Source: Spirochaetes bacterium GWF1_51_8
GTDB taxonomy: Bacteria > Spirochaetota > Brevinematia > Brevinematales > GWF1-51-8
Assembly: GCA_001829415.1 (NCBI GenBank)
Contig: MIBE01000037.1
Location: 1-50,305, forward strand
Reading direction: 5' to 3'
DNA length: 50,305 nucleotides
Shown here: positions 7,936 through 15,221 of the stretch, in pieces
Numbering within the stretch: the first letter of the stretch is position 1
Layout of the letters: each line of letters starts with the position of its first letter
Position numbers and translations under genes: made by a program
The notes under the pieces: generated by a model
The model's input: the letters and a program-made list of their open reading frames with translations, nothing else
What the model was told of the DNA's origin: nothing
Databases searched by the model: none

Positions 7936-9822
7936 ATGGATTTAAAAAAACAGCTTAACGGTATCGACGTTTTCAGTATCGCATCGGGCGCGATGATTAG
8001 CACCGGGATTTTCGTCCTGCCGGCTGTCGTCTTCAATATCGCCGGCCCCGCGATTCTTCTCTCGTACCTATTCGCGGGATTACTGATGCTTCCGGCTGTG
8101 CTCTCCCAACTCGAACTCGCCACCGCTATCCCGAAGGCGGGTGGCAGCTATTTCTTCGCCGAACGGATACTCGGATCGGCGGCGGGTACGATCACTGGGT
8201 TCTCGAACTGGCTGACGATCAGCCTGAAAAGCGCATTCGCTCTCGTGGGAATCGGCGCGTTCGCCACACTGATCTTCCCCCATCTCACTGAATTGGAACT
8301 GAAACTCATCTCTGCATCCTTCTGCTTGTTTTTTACAGTGATCAATCTTGTCAGCGTCAGCTCGTCGGGAAAATTGCAGGTGATTCTCGTGATCGCGCTT
8401 TTACTGATTCTCGTTCAGTTCATCCTGTTCGGATACCGTGTCATGGATTTCGGGAAGGTATTCAGTACAATCGAGTTTGACTGGAAGAACATATTTCTTG
8501 TTACCGGAATGGTATTCATTTCTTATGGTGGATTGACCAATATCGCCAGCATCGCCGAAGAAGTGAAAAACCCGAGGAAATCCCTCATCCCCAGCACTTT
8601 ATTCGCGTTCTTCCTTGTGTATCTTCTCTATCTTCTGATCATCGTCGTCTTACTGGGCATCCTTACCCCGGAAGCCTTCTCGCACACCCTGACTCCGCTT
8701 TCCGATGCGGGAAAGCTGTTATTTATAATTCCCGAATTGTCGCGGGCGGAGGTGGTCGTAACCGCGCTCGCCGCGATTCTGGCGTTCGTCACTACCGCTA
8801 ACGCCGGAATCATGACGGCTTCCCGGAATCCGATGGCGATGAGCCGAGACAGACTCCTGCCGGAGATTTTCTCGAAAGTTTCCCGCAAGAAGAAGATTCC
8901 TTATATCTCCGTCCTCATCACATCCGGCTTTATGCTGCTTGTGATCTTTCTTTTAAACATCGAGCAGTTGGCGAAGGTGGCGTCACTTTTCATGCTTCTC
9001 GTTTTCATCGTAGTCAATTTCTCGGTCATCGTCATCCGGTATACCAAACTTTCATCTTACAAACCCTCGTTCCGGGCGCCGCTTTTTCCTGTGCTGCAGA
9101 TCGCCGGGATCGCGGGCTACATCTTCCTGATCTTTGAAATGGGCTGGGAAATCTTTTTCGCCGCTCTGGGCTTTATCGCTCTTTCCGCGCTCTGGTATTT
9201 AGTCTACGGCAGAAAGCAGGTGAAAAGGAAATCCGCGTTTATGCACCTGGTGGGATCTATCGTCGATCCGGAATTCAAGCCGGAGAATACCACTCTCGAA
9301 AACGAACTTTTGGATATCCTGATCGAGGGAATGGAGATCGAGGAAGACCGTTTCGATAAGCTGATCCGCAACGCGCCGGTGCTCGACCTGCATATCACAA
9401 TGAATCGCGACCAACTCTTCAAGCAGATTTCCGAAATCATCGCTAAGCGTTGGAACACCGACCCGTCATGGATCAAGCTCAAGCTTCACCGCCGTGAGGA
9501 GGAAGCATCCACCCTGATTTACCCCGGAGTCGCGGTTCCGCACGCCGTCCCGCATATCGTGGCTGAAGGCGAGGGCAAGTTCGATATCATCCTCGTACGC
9601 GACAAGCACGGGATCGACTGGAACGATAAGGGCGATGTGGTGTATACGGCGTTCGTGCTGATCGGCACGAAGGACGAGCGGAACTTTCACCTTCGGGCAC
9701 TGATGGCGATCGCTCAGGTACTGCAGGACCCGGAATTCATGACGAACTGGATGGGCGCGAAGAACGATAAGGAACTCCGTTCGGTGATCCTGCTCACCAA
9801 GCGGCAGAGGTCGTTCAAGTGA
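7936..9822 (+). CDS. APC-family permease fused to a PTS EIIA domain (paralogue 2)
   Basis: 628 residues, collinear with the preceding gene and very similar along the whole length, so a tandem duplicate. The permease part (about 1-430) begins IDVFSIASGAMISTGIFVLP. The EIIA domain carries IYPGVAVPHA with His536, the same residue number as in paralogue 1, so both phosphorylation sites are kept. It uses more A/T at third positions than the first copy. A promoter lies at 7879-7907. The last 18 codons are repeated, with a stop, at 10330-10383 beyond the hicBA module; the first 42 nt are identical. The final residues RSFK differ from RLIK of that downstream copy, and the latter is closer to RIV of paralogue 1. 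Confidence 0.85.
   Translation: MDLKKQLNGIDVFSIASGAMISTGIFVLPAVVFNIAGPAILLSYLFAGLLMLPAVLSQLELATAIPKAGGSYFFAERILGSAAGTITGFSNWLTISLKSAFALVGIGAFATLIFPHLTELELKLISASFCLFFTVINLVSVSSSGKLQVILVIALLLILVQFILFGYRVMDFGKVFSTIEFDWKNIFLVTGMVFISYGGLTNIASIAEEVKNPRKSLIPSTLFAFFLVYLLYLLIIVVLLGILTPEAFSHTLTPLSDAGKLLFIIPELSRAEVVVTALAAILAFVTTANAGIMTASRNPMAMSRDRLLPEIFSKVSRKKKIPYISVLITSGFMLLVIFLLNIEQLAKVASLFMLLVFIVVNFSVIVIRYTKLSSYKPSFRAPLFPVLQIAGIAGYIFLIFEMGWEIFFAALGFIALSALWYLVYGRKQVKRKSAFMHLVGSIVDPEFKPENTTLENELLDILIEGMEIEEDRFDKLIRNAPVLDLHITMNRDQLFKQISEIIAKRWNTDPSWIKLKLHRREEEASTLIYPGVAVPHAVPHIVAEGEGKFDIILVRDKHGIDWNDKGDVVYTAFVLIGTKDERNFHLRALMAIAQVLQDPEFMTNWMGAKNDKELRSVILLTKRQRSFK
9769..9822. repeat. direct repeat, copy 1 (tail of permease gene)
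   Basis: The last 54 nt of the permease gene, including its stop. Positions 9769-9810 are identical over 42 nt to 10330-10371; the remaining 12 nt match at 8. The two copies are 561 nt apart and bracket hicBA. Confidence 0.9.
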
Positions 9823-9862
9823 AATGCAAGATAATTAACGTATATGGAAGGACTTATTGACT

Positions 9863-10069
9863 TCACAGTTCTTTTTCGGATACACCCGCGGTTTTCATCA
9901 AGAATCGCTGGAGACCGATTTTTAAATCCCGATTCCCATGAACCGGTACGGGGAGCCGTTCTTCGCAGTCGGCTTTTATGTATATATGATGGCTTCCTTG
10001 AATCCTCGCGCAAATCCATCCTTTTTTCTCTAAAATCTGACAAAACCTTTTTCCGCTCACCGACTTCAT
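9863..10069 (-). CDS. hicA: HicA-family mRNA interferase toxin
   Basis: 68-residue toxin with a double-stranded-RNA-binding-like fold that cleaves mRNA and tmRNA when not bound by HicB. The family pattern is present: an N-terminal SGKRFCQILEKKGW helix, the catalytic-loop GSHHI (His27/His28), and VPVHGNRDLKIG followed by a C-terminal helix ending in AGVSEKEL. Length is typical. Its ATG overlaps the hicB stop as ATGA, so the antitoxin is translated first and the two are coupled. Together with hicB it sits between two copies of the permease gene tail, which marks it as inserted DNA. Confidence 0.9.
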   Translation of the reverse strand: MKSVSGKRFCQILEKKGWICARIQGSHHIYIKADCEERLPVPVHGNRDLKIGLQRFLMKTAGVSEKEL

Positions 10070-10269
10070 ACAGTCAATTCCATAATCCTATCGTCTTTTT
10101 CAATTCTTACTTTATCAATTTCGACATTCAGACAGCCTTCCGCAGCTTCTTTCAGATTTTCAAGAAGTTCCTCGACAGTTTCTCCTTGCGAAGCGCATCC
10201 CGGAATTGCCGGTACTTCTCCCCAATACCCGCCTTCTTCAGCCGTATGAATGATAACCTTCAATTTCAT
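10066..10269 (-). CDS. hicB: HicB-family antitoxin (short form)
   Basis: 67-residue partner of HicA. The sequence follows the HicB partial RNase H-like fold: a first strand MKLKVIIH, then EEGGYWGEVPAIPGCASQG and the helix TVEELLENLKEAAEGCL. It neutralises HicA by direct binding. This is the short form; no ribbon-helix-helix or helix-turn-helix follows the fold, so DNA binding by the complex would need another route. Even so, a near-consensus promoter and a 9-bp inverted repeat lie just upstream (10284-10323). The start follows GGGAGAATGCC. The gene precedes hicA with a 4-nt overlap. Confidence 0.9.
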   Translation of the reverse strand: MKLKVIIHTAEEGGYWGEVPAIPGCASQGETVEELLENLKEAAEGCLNVEIDKVRIEKDDRIMELTV

Positions 10270-10283
10270 GGCATTCTCCCGTT

Positions 10284-10315
10284 TATTCTATCCAATTCTA
10301 AGCTGTGATAGAATA
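10284..10315. promoter_or_regulatory. inverted repeat, candidate operator of hicBA
   Basis: TATTCTATC (10284-10292) and GATAGAATA (10307-10315) are perfect 9-nt arms separated by 14 nt. They cover the -10 box of the hicBA promoter, the expected place for an autoregulatory operator. Confidence 0.55.
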
Positions 10316-10323
10316 TATGTCAA
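10295..10323 (-). promoter_or_regulatory. sigma-70 promoter of hicBA
   Basis: On the minus strand: TTGACA (10318-10323), 17-nt spacer, TAGAAT (10295-10300), about 26 nt before the hicB ATG. It lies inside the inserted segment, just within the downstream direct repeat, so the module carries its own promoter. Confidence 0.7.
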
Positions 10324-10329
10324 ATAGCC

Positions 10330-10383
10330 AAGGAACTCCGTTCGGTGATCCTGCTCACCAAGCGGCAGAGGTTGATCAAGTAG
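10330..10383 (+). pseudogene. displaced tail of the APC-EIIA permease gene (repeat copy 2)
   Basis: 18 codons encoding KELRSVILLTKRQRLIK and a TAG stop, a second copy of the end of the gene at 7936-9822 (50 of 54 nt match). It has no start or body, so it is a leftover 3' end. Its final residues look more like those of paralogue 1 than the upstream copy does. That suggests it is the original tail and that the inserted DNA brought in a replacement tail. Confidence 0.8.
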
Positions 10384-10456
10384 AATACTCCGGGTCGAAA
10401 AATTCCACCGTATAGGTCAGAACGGCGATATCCCGAGCGTTCCATCGATCGTCGAT

Positions 10457-10888
10457 TCATTCAGTCCTGCTCACCCGCTGGATTCCGTTCTGAACACCCA
10501 TCTTGATCATATTACCATACCCGTCGTCCGGCAAATACGAGGTATAGGATTCCGCCGCCCGGTAGTGTTTCAACGCGTTCTCAGGGTCGTTCATATCTTC
10601 GAAGCATTTCCCGATATTGAGATAGAGTGACGGCAAAACCTCTTTCACACTCTCGTCGGCCAGTTTCAGCGCATAGCTTAACGCGGTCTCATCCCACTTG
10701 AGCTTATCCTTTACGGAACTCTGATGACGGGCGACATAGTGCGCGGAGGTAAATTTCTCGAAATCCGTTGACGATTCGTCCCACGCATGAAGAAACAGGG
10801 ACTTCGCTTTTTCAGGATCGCCCTTTCCTTCCATCTCCATACCCTCGGCGCAGAGACGGATTATTTTGTTCTCAATATCGAACTGCAT
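10457..10888 (-). CDS. TPR-like cytoplasmic protein
   Basis: 143 residues, predicted to be helical throughout, with no signal or membrane segment. A tetratricopeptide-like unit is seen near residues 90-125 (LYLNIGKCFEDMNDPENALKH), and the N-terminal part (LCAEGMEMEGKGDPEKAKSL) looks like another. Similar short TPR proteins are common and mostly uncharacterised. The ATG at 10886-10888 follows GGAGGTTACG; a longer frame to 10927 would run into the asd terminator. It is separated from asd by a terminator, so it is probably transcribed alone. Role unknown, presumably protein-protein contact. Confidence 0.65.
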   Translation of the reverse strand: MQFDIENKIIRLCAEGMEMEGKGDPEKAKSLFLHAWDESSTDFEKFTSAHYVARHQSSVKDKLKWDETALSYALKLADESVKEVLPSLYLNIGKCFEDMNDPENALKHYRAAESYTSYLPDDGYGNMIKMGVQNGIQRVSRTE

Positions 10889-10910
10889 CGTAACCTCCAA
10901 TAGGGTATAT

Positions 10911-10933
10911 AAAAAAACCGCCCCCATGGACGG
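10911..10933 (-). terminator. Rho-independent terminator of asd
   Basis: On the minus strand: CCGTCC (10928-10933), loop ATGG, GGGCGG (10918-10923), then seven T (10911-10917). It ends transcription coming from asd. A second hairpin with GTCCCGC/GCGGGAC arms lies just before it at 10938-10971. Confidence 0.75.
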
Positions 10934-11009
10934 GGAAGTCCCGCAATGACAAGGATGTCAAGGAGCGGGACACCCCCCCTATAAGGACGGCTCTGTTGAT
11001 AATAATCGA

Positions 11010-12011
11010 TTACAATATTTCAGCGATCTGGACGGCGTTGGACGCGGCGCCCTTCAGCAGGTTGTCTGAGACGCACCAGAAGTTCAGCCCGTTCTCGATA
11101 TTCAGGTCCTCACGGACACGGCCGACATAAGTGTCGAACTGGTCGGCGGACTCGGTCGGAACCGGATACTTTCCGGTCGACGGATCGTCCATCAGCACGA
11201 TGCCCGGAGCCTTGGAAAAGAGCTCCAGCGCCTTATCGCGGCTGATCTTCTTCTCGGTCTCGATATAGACCGATTCGCTATGCCCGCGCAGAACCGGCAC
11301 ACGCACACATGTCGCGGTAGTCGCGATATGCTCGTCATGCATGATCTTCCGCGTCTCGTTGACCATCTTCATCTCTTCTTTAGTGAAGTGGTTTTCGAGG
11401 AAGACGTCTATCTGCGGGATCACGTTGAACGCGATTTGCTTGGGGAACTTCGCGCTGACAATCGGTTTCCCGTTGATGATGTTCTTCGTCTGATCCCAGA
11501 GTTCGTCGATTCCGCGCTGACCCGCGCCGGAAACCGACTGGTAGGTCGAGACAATGATCCTCAAAACCCTTGAGTAATCGTGCAGCGGCTTCAACGCGAC
11601 GACCATCTGTATCGTCGAACAGTTGGGGTTCGCGATGATGCCCTTGTGGAACTTGACATCTTCCGGGTTGACCTCGGGGACGACAAGCGGAACCTCGGGG
11701 TTCATACGCCACGCGCTCGAATTATCGATCACGACCGCGCCTGCCTTCGCGACAATGGGAGAAAACTGCTTACTGGTGTCTCCGCCCGCCGAAAACAGCG
11801 CGATTTCAATTCCCTGGTTGTCGAACGCCTTCTCGGTAAGTTCTTCGACCACGACATCGTCGCCATTAAACTTGAGATGTTGCCCCGCCGAACGCGACGA
11901 AGCGAAGAAACGAATCTGCTTAACGGGAAAGTTTCTCCGTTCGAGGGTTCTGATCATCTCACGCCCGACCGCGCCGGTAGCACCGACAACGGCCACTACT
12001 TTTCCAGACAT
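11010..12011 (-). CDS. asd: aspartate-semialdehyde dehydrogenase
   Basis: Reduces L-aspartyl phosphate to aspartate semialdehyde with NADPH, the branch point to lysine/diaminopimelate, methionine and threonine. 333 residues. The Rossmann motif GATGAVG lies at 10-16, the catalytic Cys131 in NPNCSTIQ, and the active-site His244 in RVPVLRGHSE; SVSGAGQRG is also conserved. The ATG at 12009-12011 follows AGGAG with good spacing. An in-frame ATG six codons upstream lacks a clear site. A terminator follows at 10911-10933, and a 187-nt gap separates it from the DUF2934-like gene, so it is probably monocistronic. Confidence 0.95.
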   Translation of the reverse strand: MSGKVVAVVGATGAVGREMIRTLERRNFPVKQIRFFASSRSAGQHLKFNGDDVVVEELTEKAFDNQGIEIALFSAGGDTSKQFSPIVAKAGAVVIDNSSAWRMNPEVPLVVPEVNPEDVKFHKGIIANPNCSTIQMVVALKPLHDYSRVLRIIVSTYQSVSGAGQRGIDELWDQTKNIINGKPIVSAKFPKQIAFNVIPQIDVFLENHFTKEEMKMVNETRKIMHDEHIATTATCVRVPVLRGHSESVYIETEKKISRDKALELFSKAPGIVLMDDPSTGKYPVPTESADQFDTYVGRVREDLNIENGLNFWCVSDNLLKGAASNAVQIAEIL

Positions 12012-12198
12012 CTCTTTTCTCCTATCCATCGAGTAAATTTATAATCCGCGGCCAAAAAGGCGCGTTTCTATCGATACATTCAGGCGGACTGAGCCGTCCG
12101 TTCCGGCAAAACAAGCGCCCGTTAGCCTGAACGCCGGGATGGCGCGAGGCCGTTATTATCTGAACATGTCCCGTTTCACCAAAAAGCCAATCGTGAGC

Positions 12199-12375
12199 TT
12201 AGCCCACGTTATACTTGGCTTTGATCTCGGTCTCGGCCTGTACCCAGTCCGTAAACTGATCGCCGGGAATATTGTTTTTCTTTCTTTCCTGATAGATTTC
12301 GTACGCTTTGACTTCGATCTCTTTGAGGTAATTCTCCATGTTAGGCTTCTTGGGCATTTCATTTTTGGCTGCCAT
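12199..12375 (-). CDS. DUF2934-like small protein
   Basis: 58 residues. The pattern IEVKAYEIYQERKKNNIPGD followed by DWVQAETEIKAKY fits the DUF2934 pattern (an AY..w..R..G core, then DW..AE..L), a family of unknown function common in environmental bacteria. The ATG at 12373-12375 follows GAGGAG. It starts 10 nt after the der stop, so it is probably cotranscribed with der. The N-terminus MAAKNEMPKKPNM is basic. A longer frame that runs back into der was rejected. Family fit is by eye only. Confidence 0.65.
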   Translation of the reverse strand: MAAKNEMPKKPNMENYLKEIEVKAYEIYQERKKNNIPGDQFTDWVQAETEIKAKYNVG

Positions 12376-12385
12376 CGTACGCTCC

Positions 12386-13738
12386 TCACCATTTTTTCTT
12401 TTTATCTCGTTCCTTCGGCTTGAAAAACATCCTGATCGGTACGCCGGAAAATCCGAACTTTTCCCTGATCCGCTTTTCCATGAAGCGCGGAAAGTCCTTT
12501 CGGACATGATCGAAATTATTAATAAATATTATAAACTTCGGCGGGGCCGCTAACGGCTGGGTCGCGTAGTATATCTTTAAGTTCGACTTCGGTTTGTCGA
12601 GATCGGTCTCACGTATCTCCGATTTCAGCCAGTCGTTCAGTTCCGGCGTCGGCACCCTCTTGTGATAAGATTCGTGCACCGTGAACACAAGTTCCATCAG
12701 GCGGTTCACCTTGTACGCGTCCTTCGCGGAGATGAACTCCAAGGGAATATAGTCGAATGTCGGATACTCGTCCAATATCTTTTTCCTAAGTTCCTGCATC
12801 CGGCGGTAGTTCTCCTCGCCGTCCTCGTCGAGACCCAAAAGGTCCCACTTATTGAACGCGAAGATGAGCGACCTGCCCTTATCGATCACCGTCTCGCTAA
12901 TATGCTTATCCTGGTGCGAGACCGGCTCGGCCACATCGAGAAGCTGAACCACCACATCGGCGCGTTCTATCGCCTGGGCGGTGCGTACCGCGCTGTAATA
13001 CTCGATATCGTCCTCGACCCTCGACTGCCTACGGAGACCCGCCGTGTCGATCAGGCGGACCTTCCGGCCCTTCCACAGGAACAGGTCGTCGAGCGAGTCG
13101 CGTGTCGTGCCGGGAACTTCCGAAACAATGCTCCGTTCGTACCCGAGCAACGTGTTCACAAGCATCGACTTGCCGACATTGGGACGTCCGACAATCGCGA
13201 CACAGACCTCGTCGGAAACCTTCTCCTCGCCGGAGTTCTCGGGGAACAGGTCTTCCAGCCGTTCGTACAGCCCGGACAAGCCCCGTTTATGGATCACCGA
13301 AAACGGAATGATGTCGTCGAAGCCCAGATGGTAGAAGTCGTAGAGGTCGTCCTCGAGCTTTTTGTGGTCGAGCTTGTTCGCGACCACCAGCACCGGCTTT
13401 TCCTGCCGTCTGAGGAAACGCCCGAGGTCCTCGTCGATCGGATGGTATTCCCGTCCGTCCACCATAAAAAGGATCAGGTCGGCGTATTCCACCGCGTCCT
13501 TCACCTTCTCCTGAACCAGTTTATTGAACTGATCGCCTTTCTCAAGGTAACCGGCTGTGTCGTAGATACGGAAATACCTGCCGAACGGGGTCTTGAACTC
13601 CCCGATATTGATATCCCGCGTCACACCTTCCATCTCGTCGACAATCGACTTCCTTTCGTTGAGAAGCAGATTGAACAGGGACGATTTGCCGACATTCGGC
13701 CGGCCGATAATAGCAATCGTTGGTAAAACGCCTTTCAT
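12386..13738 (-). CDS. der: ribosome-assembly GTPase Der (EngA)
   Basis: Essential double-domain GTPase for 50S subunit assembly. 450 residues. The first G domain has GRPNVGKS (12-19), DTAG (60-63) and NKLD (121-124); the second has GRPNVGKS (184-191), DTAG (231-234) and NKWD (296-299). The C-terminal part (about 355-440) matches the KH-like domain, with the conserved KIYYATQ and PPKFIIFIN segments. Both switch threonines are kept. Start supported by AAGGA; an extended -10 lies upstream (13771-13779). A 58-residue DUF2934-like gene follows after 10 nt. The C-terminus is Lys-rich. Confidence 0.97.
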   Translation of the reverse strand: MKGVLPTIAIIGRPNVGKSSLFNLLLNERKSIVDEMEGVTRDINIGEFKTPFGRYFRIYDTAGYLEKGDQFNKLVQEKVKDAVEYADLILFMVDGREYHPIDEDLGRFLRRQEKPVLVVANKLDHKKLEDDLYDFYHLGFDDIIPFSVIHKRGLSGLYERLEDLFPENSGEEKVSDEVCVAIVGRPNVGKSMLVNTLLGYERSIVSEVPGTTRDSLDDLFLWKGRKVRLIDTAGLRRQSRVEDDIEYYSAVRTAQAIERADVVVQLLDVAEPVSHQDKHISETVIDKGRSLIFAFNKWDLLGLDEDGEENYRRMQELRKKILDEYPTFDYIPLEFISAKDAYKVNRLMELVFTVHESYHKRVPTPELNDWLKSEIRETDLDKPKSNLKIYYATQPLAAPPKFIIFINNFDHVRKDFPRFMEKRIREKFGFSGVPIRMFFKPKERDKKKKW

Positions 13739-13770
13739 TTTAATCCTTGGTCGAAATTCTCACCGCATGA

Positions 13771-13779
13771 ATTATAACA
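13771..13779 (-). promoter_or_regulatory. extended -10 promoter of der
   Basis: On the minus strand TGT then TATAAT (13771-13776), an extended -10 element, about 33 nt before the der start. No good -35 is visible; the hexamer at the right distance is TTCCTT. Confidence 0.4.
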
Positions 13780-13918
13780 TACAATCCGGAAAAAAGGAAT
13801 AATAGTACGGAAAATATCGTCAAAAACGGGAAATACTGATTCATTTCCTTTATCCCCGGTAGAACCAAATCCTAAACCTGTAAAGATTCTCGATTTCTTG
13901 AAAAAAATATCTTGAAAA

Positions 13919-13931
13919 ATATTGACAATAT
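13919..13931. promoter_or_regulatory. candidate operator of the PaaX-like regulator
   Basis: ATATTG-A-CAATAT, a perfect 13-nt palindrome that overlaps the -35 box of the promoter at 13922-13950. This position would allow autorepression by the gene product. Confidence 0.4.
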
Positions 13932-13950
13932 ATTACAATTAAATTATCAT
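13922..13950 (+). promoter_or_regulatory. sigma-70 promoter of the PaaX-like operon
   Basis: TTGACA (13922-13927), 17-nt spacer, TATCAT (13945-13950). The expected transcript start is only about 8 nt before the ATG at 13965, so the message is nearly leaderless. Confidence 0.65.
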
Positions 13951-13964
13951 AATTACAATTTTGT

Positions 13965-14750
13965 ATGAATGAAAGCGAACTGATTTTTGGAATCATGGCA
14001 TCCTTAGGACGTACCCGGTACTCTTTCGAGCATTTAACGAAATTAACCTCGCCTTTCGGGATTTCGGAAAACTCCCTCCGCACTGCGTTAAGCAGGATGA
14101 AATCGAGGGGGATAGTTTTATCCGAACGGATCGCGAGAAATGCGTTTTATTCTTTTACACGGAAAGGCGGGACTATTAAGCGGAATGTCGCCTACGGATT
14201 TAAGACTCCCGACTGGAGCGGATGGGATTGGAAGTGGCGGGGTGCGGCGTTTTCGGCGCCTGATCCAAAACTGCGCCATAAAATCCGGTCTAAACTCATA
14301 GCTTACCGTTTTGCTCCCCTCTACCCCGGTTTCTGGATTCGCCCGTTGCATTCCTCAGAACCTGTCGAGGAACAATTCAGCCTTTTTATAGAATCCGGTC
14401 ATACCGTGTTAATGGAAATAAGCCGAATTCCGGAAGTTTCGGTACCGAATCTTATCAGAATTTGGAATTTGGACAAGATATCCGAAATATTCGCCGAAGG
14501 TATTGCCGTTTTGGAGAAAAAACTCGATGAATCGAGCGGTTACCCGCCTGAAAAGGCTTTTATCGAGAAGATGAATGTAGGGGGCTATATCATCGGCATT
14601 CTCTCGAAAGATCCGCTTCTACCCGAAATGCTTCTCCCCGTAAACTGGGCGGGTAAACGGCTGAGAGACTTGTTCACGCAATGGGAATCCGTTATTAATG
14701 TATTATCAGAACCTTTAATAGAAAAAATATTTCAAAGAGGAGAGGATTGA
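13965..14750 (+). CDS. PaaX-like transcriptional regulator
   Basis: 261 residues. The N-terminal winged-helix region (about 20-60: FEHLTKLTSPFGISENSLRT, then ALSRMKSRGIV) and the C-terminal block DPLLPEMLLPVNWAG are characteristic of the PaaX family. These are repressors first known from phenylacetate degradation, released there by an acyl-CoA; the effector here is unknown. The middle WDWKWRGAAF and FAPLYPGFWIRP segments also fit. The gene is more A+T-rich than its neighbours. There is no Shine-Dalgarno before the ATG, consistent with the near-leaderless promoter. The next gene starts 1 nt after its stop. No phenylacetate genes are nearby. Confidence 0.75.
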   Translation: MNESELIFGIMASLGRTRYSFEHLTKLTSPFGISENSLRTALSRMKSRGIVLSERIARNAFYSFTRKGGTIKRNVAYGFKTPDWSGWDWKWRGAAFSAPDPKLRHKIRSKLIAYRFAPLYPGFWIRPLHSSEPVEEQFSLFIESGHTVLMEISRIPEVSVPNLIRIWNLDKISEIFAEGIAVLEKKLDESSGYPPEKAFIEKMNVGGYIIGILSKDPLLPEMLLPVNWAGKRLRDLFTQWESVINVLSEPLIEKIFQRGED

Positions 14751-14751
14751 T

Positions 14752-15219
14752 ATGAAGAAAAAAGTGAATGTACTAAGGGCGATACTGGCGGGGCTAGCTG
14801 TAATAATTGTGAATATGGTATTCGGCAACCTGCTATACATGAACCCGCTTGTCGCGGGACTATTCGATCAATTCAAGGGATATATCGGAATTAGAAGTAT
14901 GGAGTATTTCGGAGGGATGGGAAACTGGTTGATCCTCACCTTAGCGTTTAGTCTCATTTTGGATTCCTTAACAGTTTTTATCTATATTGTTCTCTACAAC
15001 GGTATACCGTCACGCGGATGGAAAAAAGGTCTTATCTTCGGACTGCTATTAGGAACACTCCGCGCGATACCGGAAGCGTTTAATCAATGGACGTTATGCA
15101 ATTATCCCGAACCGCTCATCTTGGTGCAGTTGATAAATACGCTCCTCGGATATTTATTCTTCGGATTTCTCATCGGTTTGGTATTCGATAAGGCTAAAAT
15201 AATTATCAGGGAGGAATAA
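14752..15219 (+). CDS. four-pass membrane protein, unknown
   Basis: 155 residues with about four membrane segments: residues 9-30, 58-80, 90-110 and 120-145. The loops are short and the C-terminus (DKAKIIIREE) is charged and likely cytoplasmic. The pattern is compatible with small uncharacterised membrane families; no motif identifies it. It begins 1 nt after the PaaX-like stop behind AGAGGAGAGG, and ends 2 nt before the next gene, so the three form one operon. It is A+T-richer than the following gene, like the regulator. Possibly the regulator's target. Confidence 0.6.
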   Translation: MKKKVNVLRAILAGLAVIIVNMVFGNLLYMNPLVAGLFDQFKGYIGIRSMEYFGGMGNWLILTLAFSLILDSLTVFIYIVLYNGIPSRGWKKGLIFGLLLGTLRAIPEAFNQWTLCNYPEPLILVQLINTLLGYLFFGFLIGLVFDKAKIIIREE

Positions 15220-15221
15220 AA

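Noticed and set aside
9844-10308. Plus-strand frame of 154 codons opposite hicBA
   Set aside because: Antisense to both recognised toxin-antitoxin genes, which have a promoter and overlapping start and stop.
12662-13726. Plus-strand frame of 354 codons opposite der
   Set aside because: Exact shadow of an essential GTPase gene with all motifs present.
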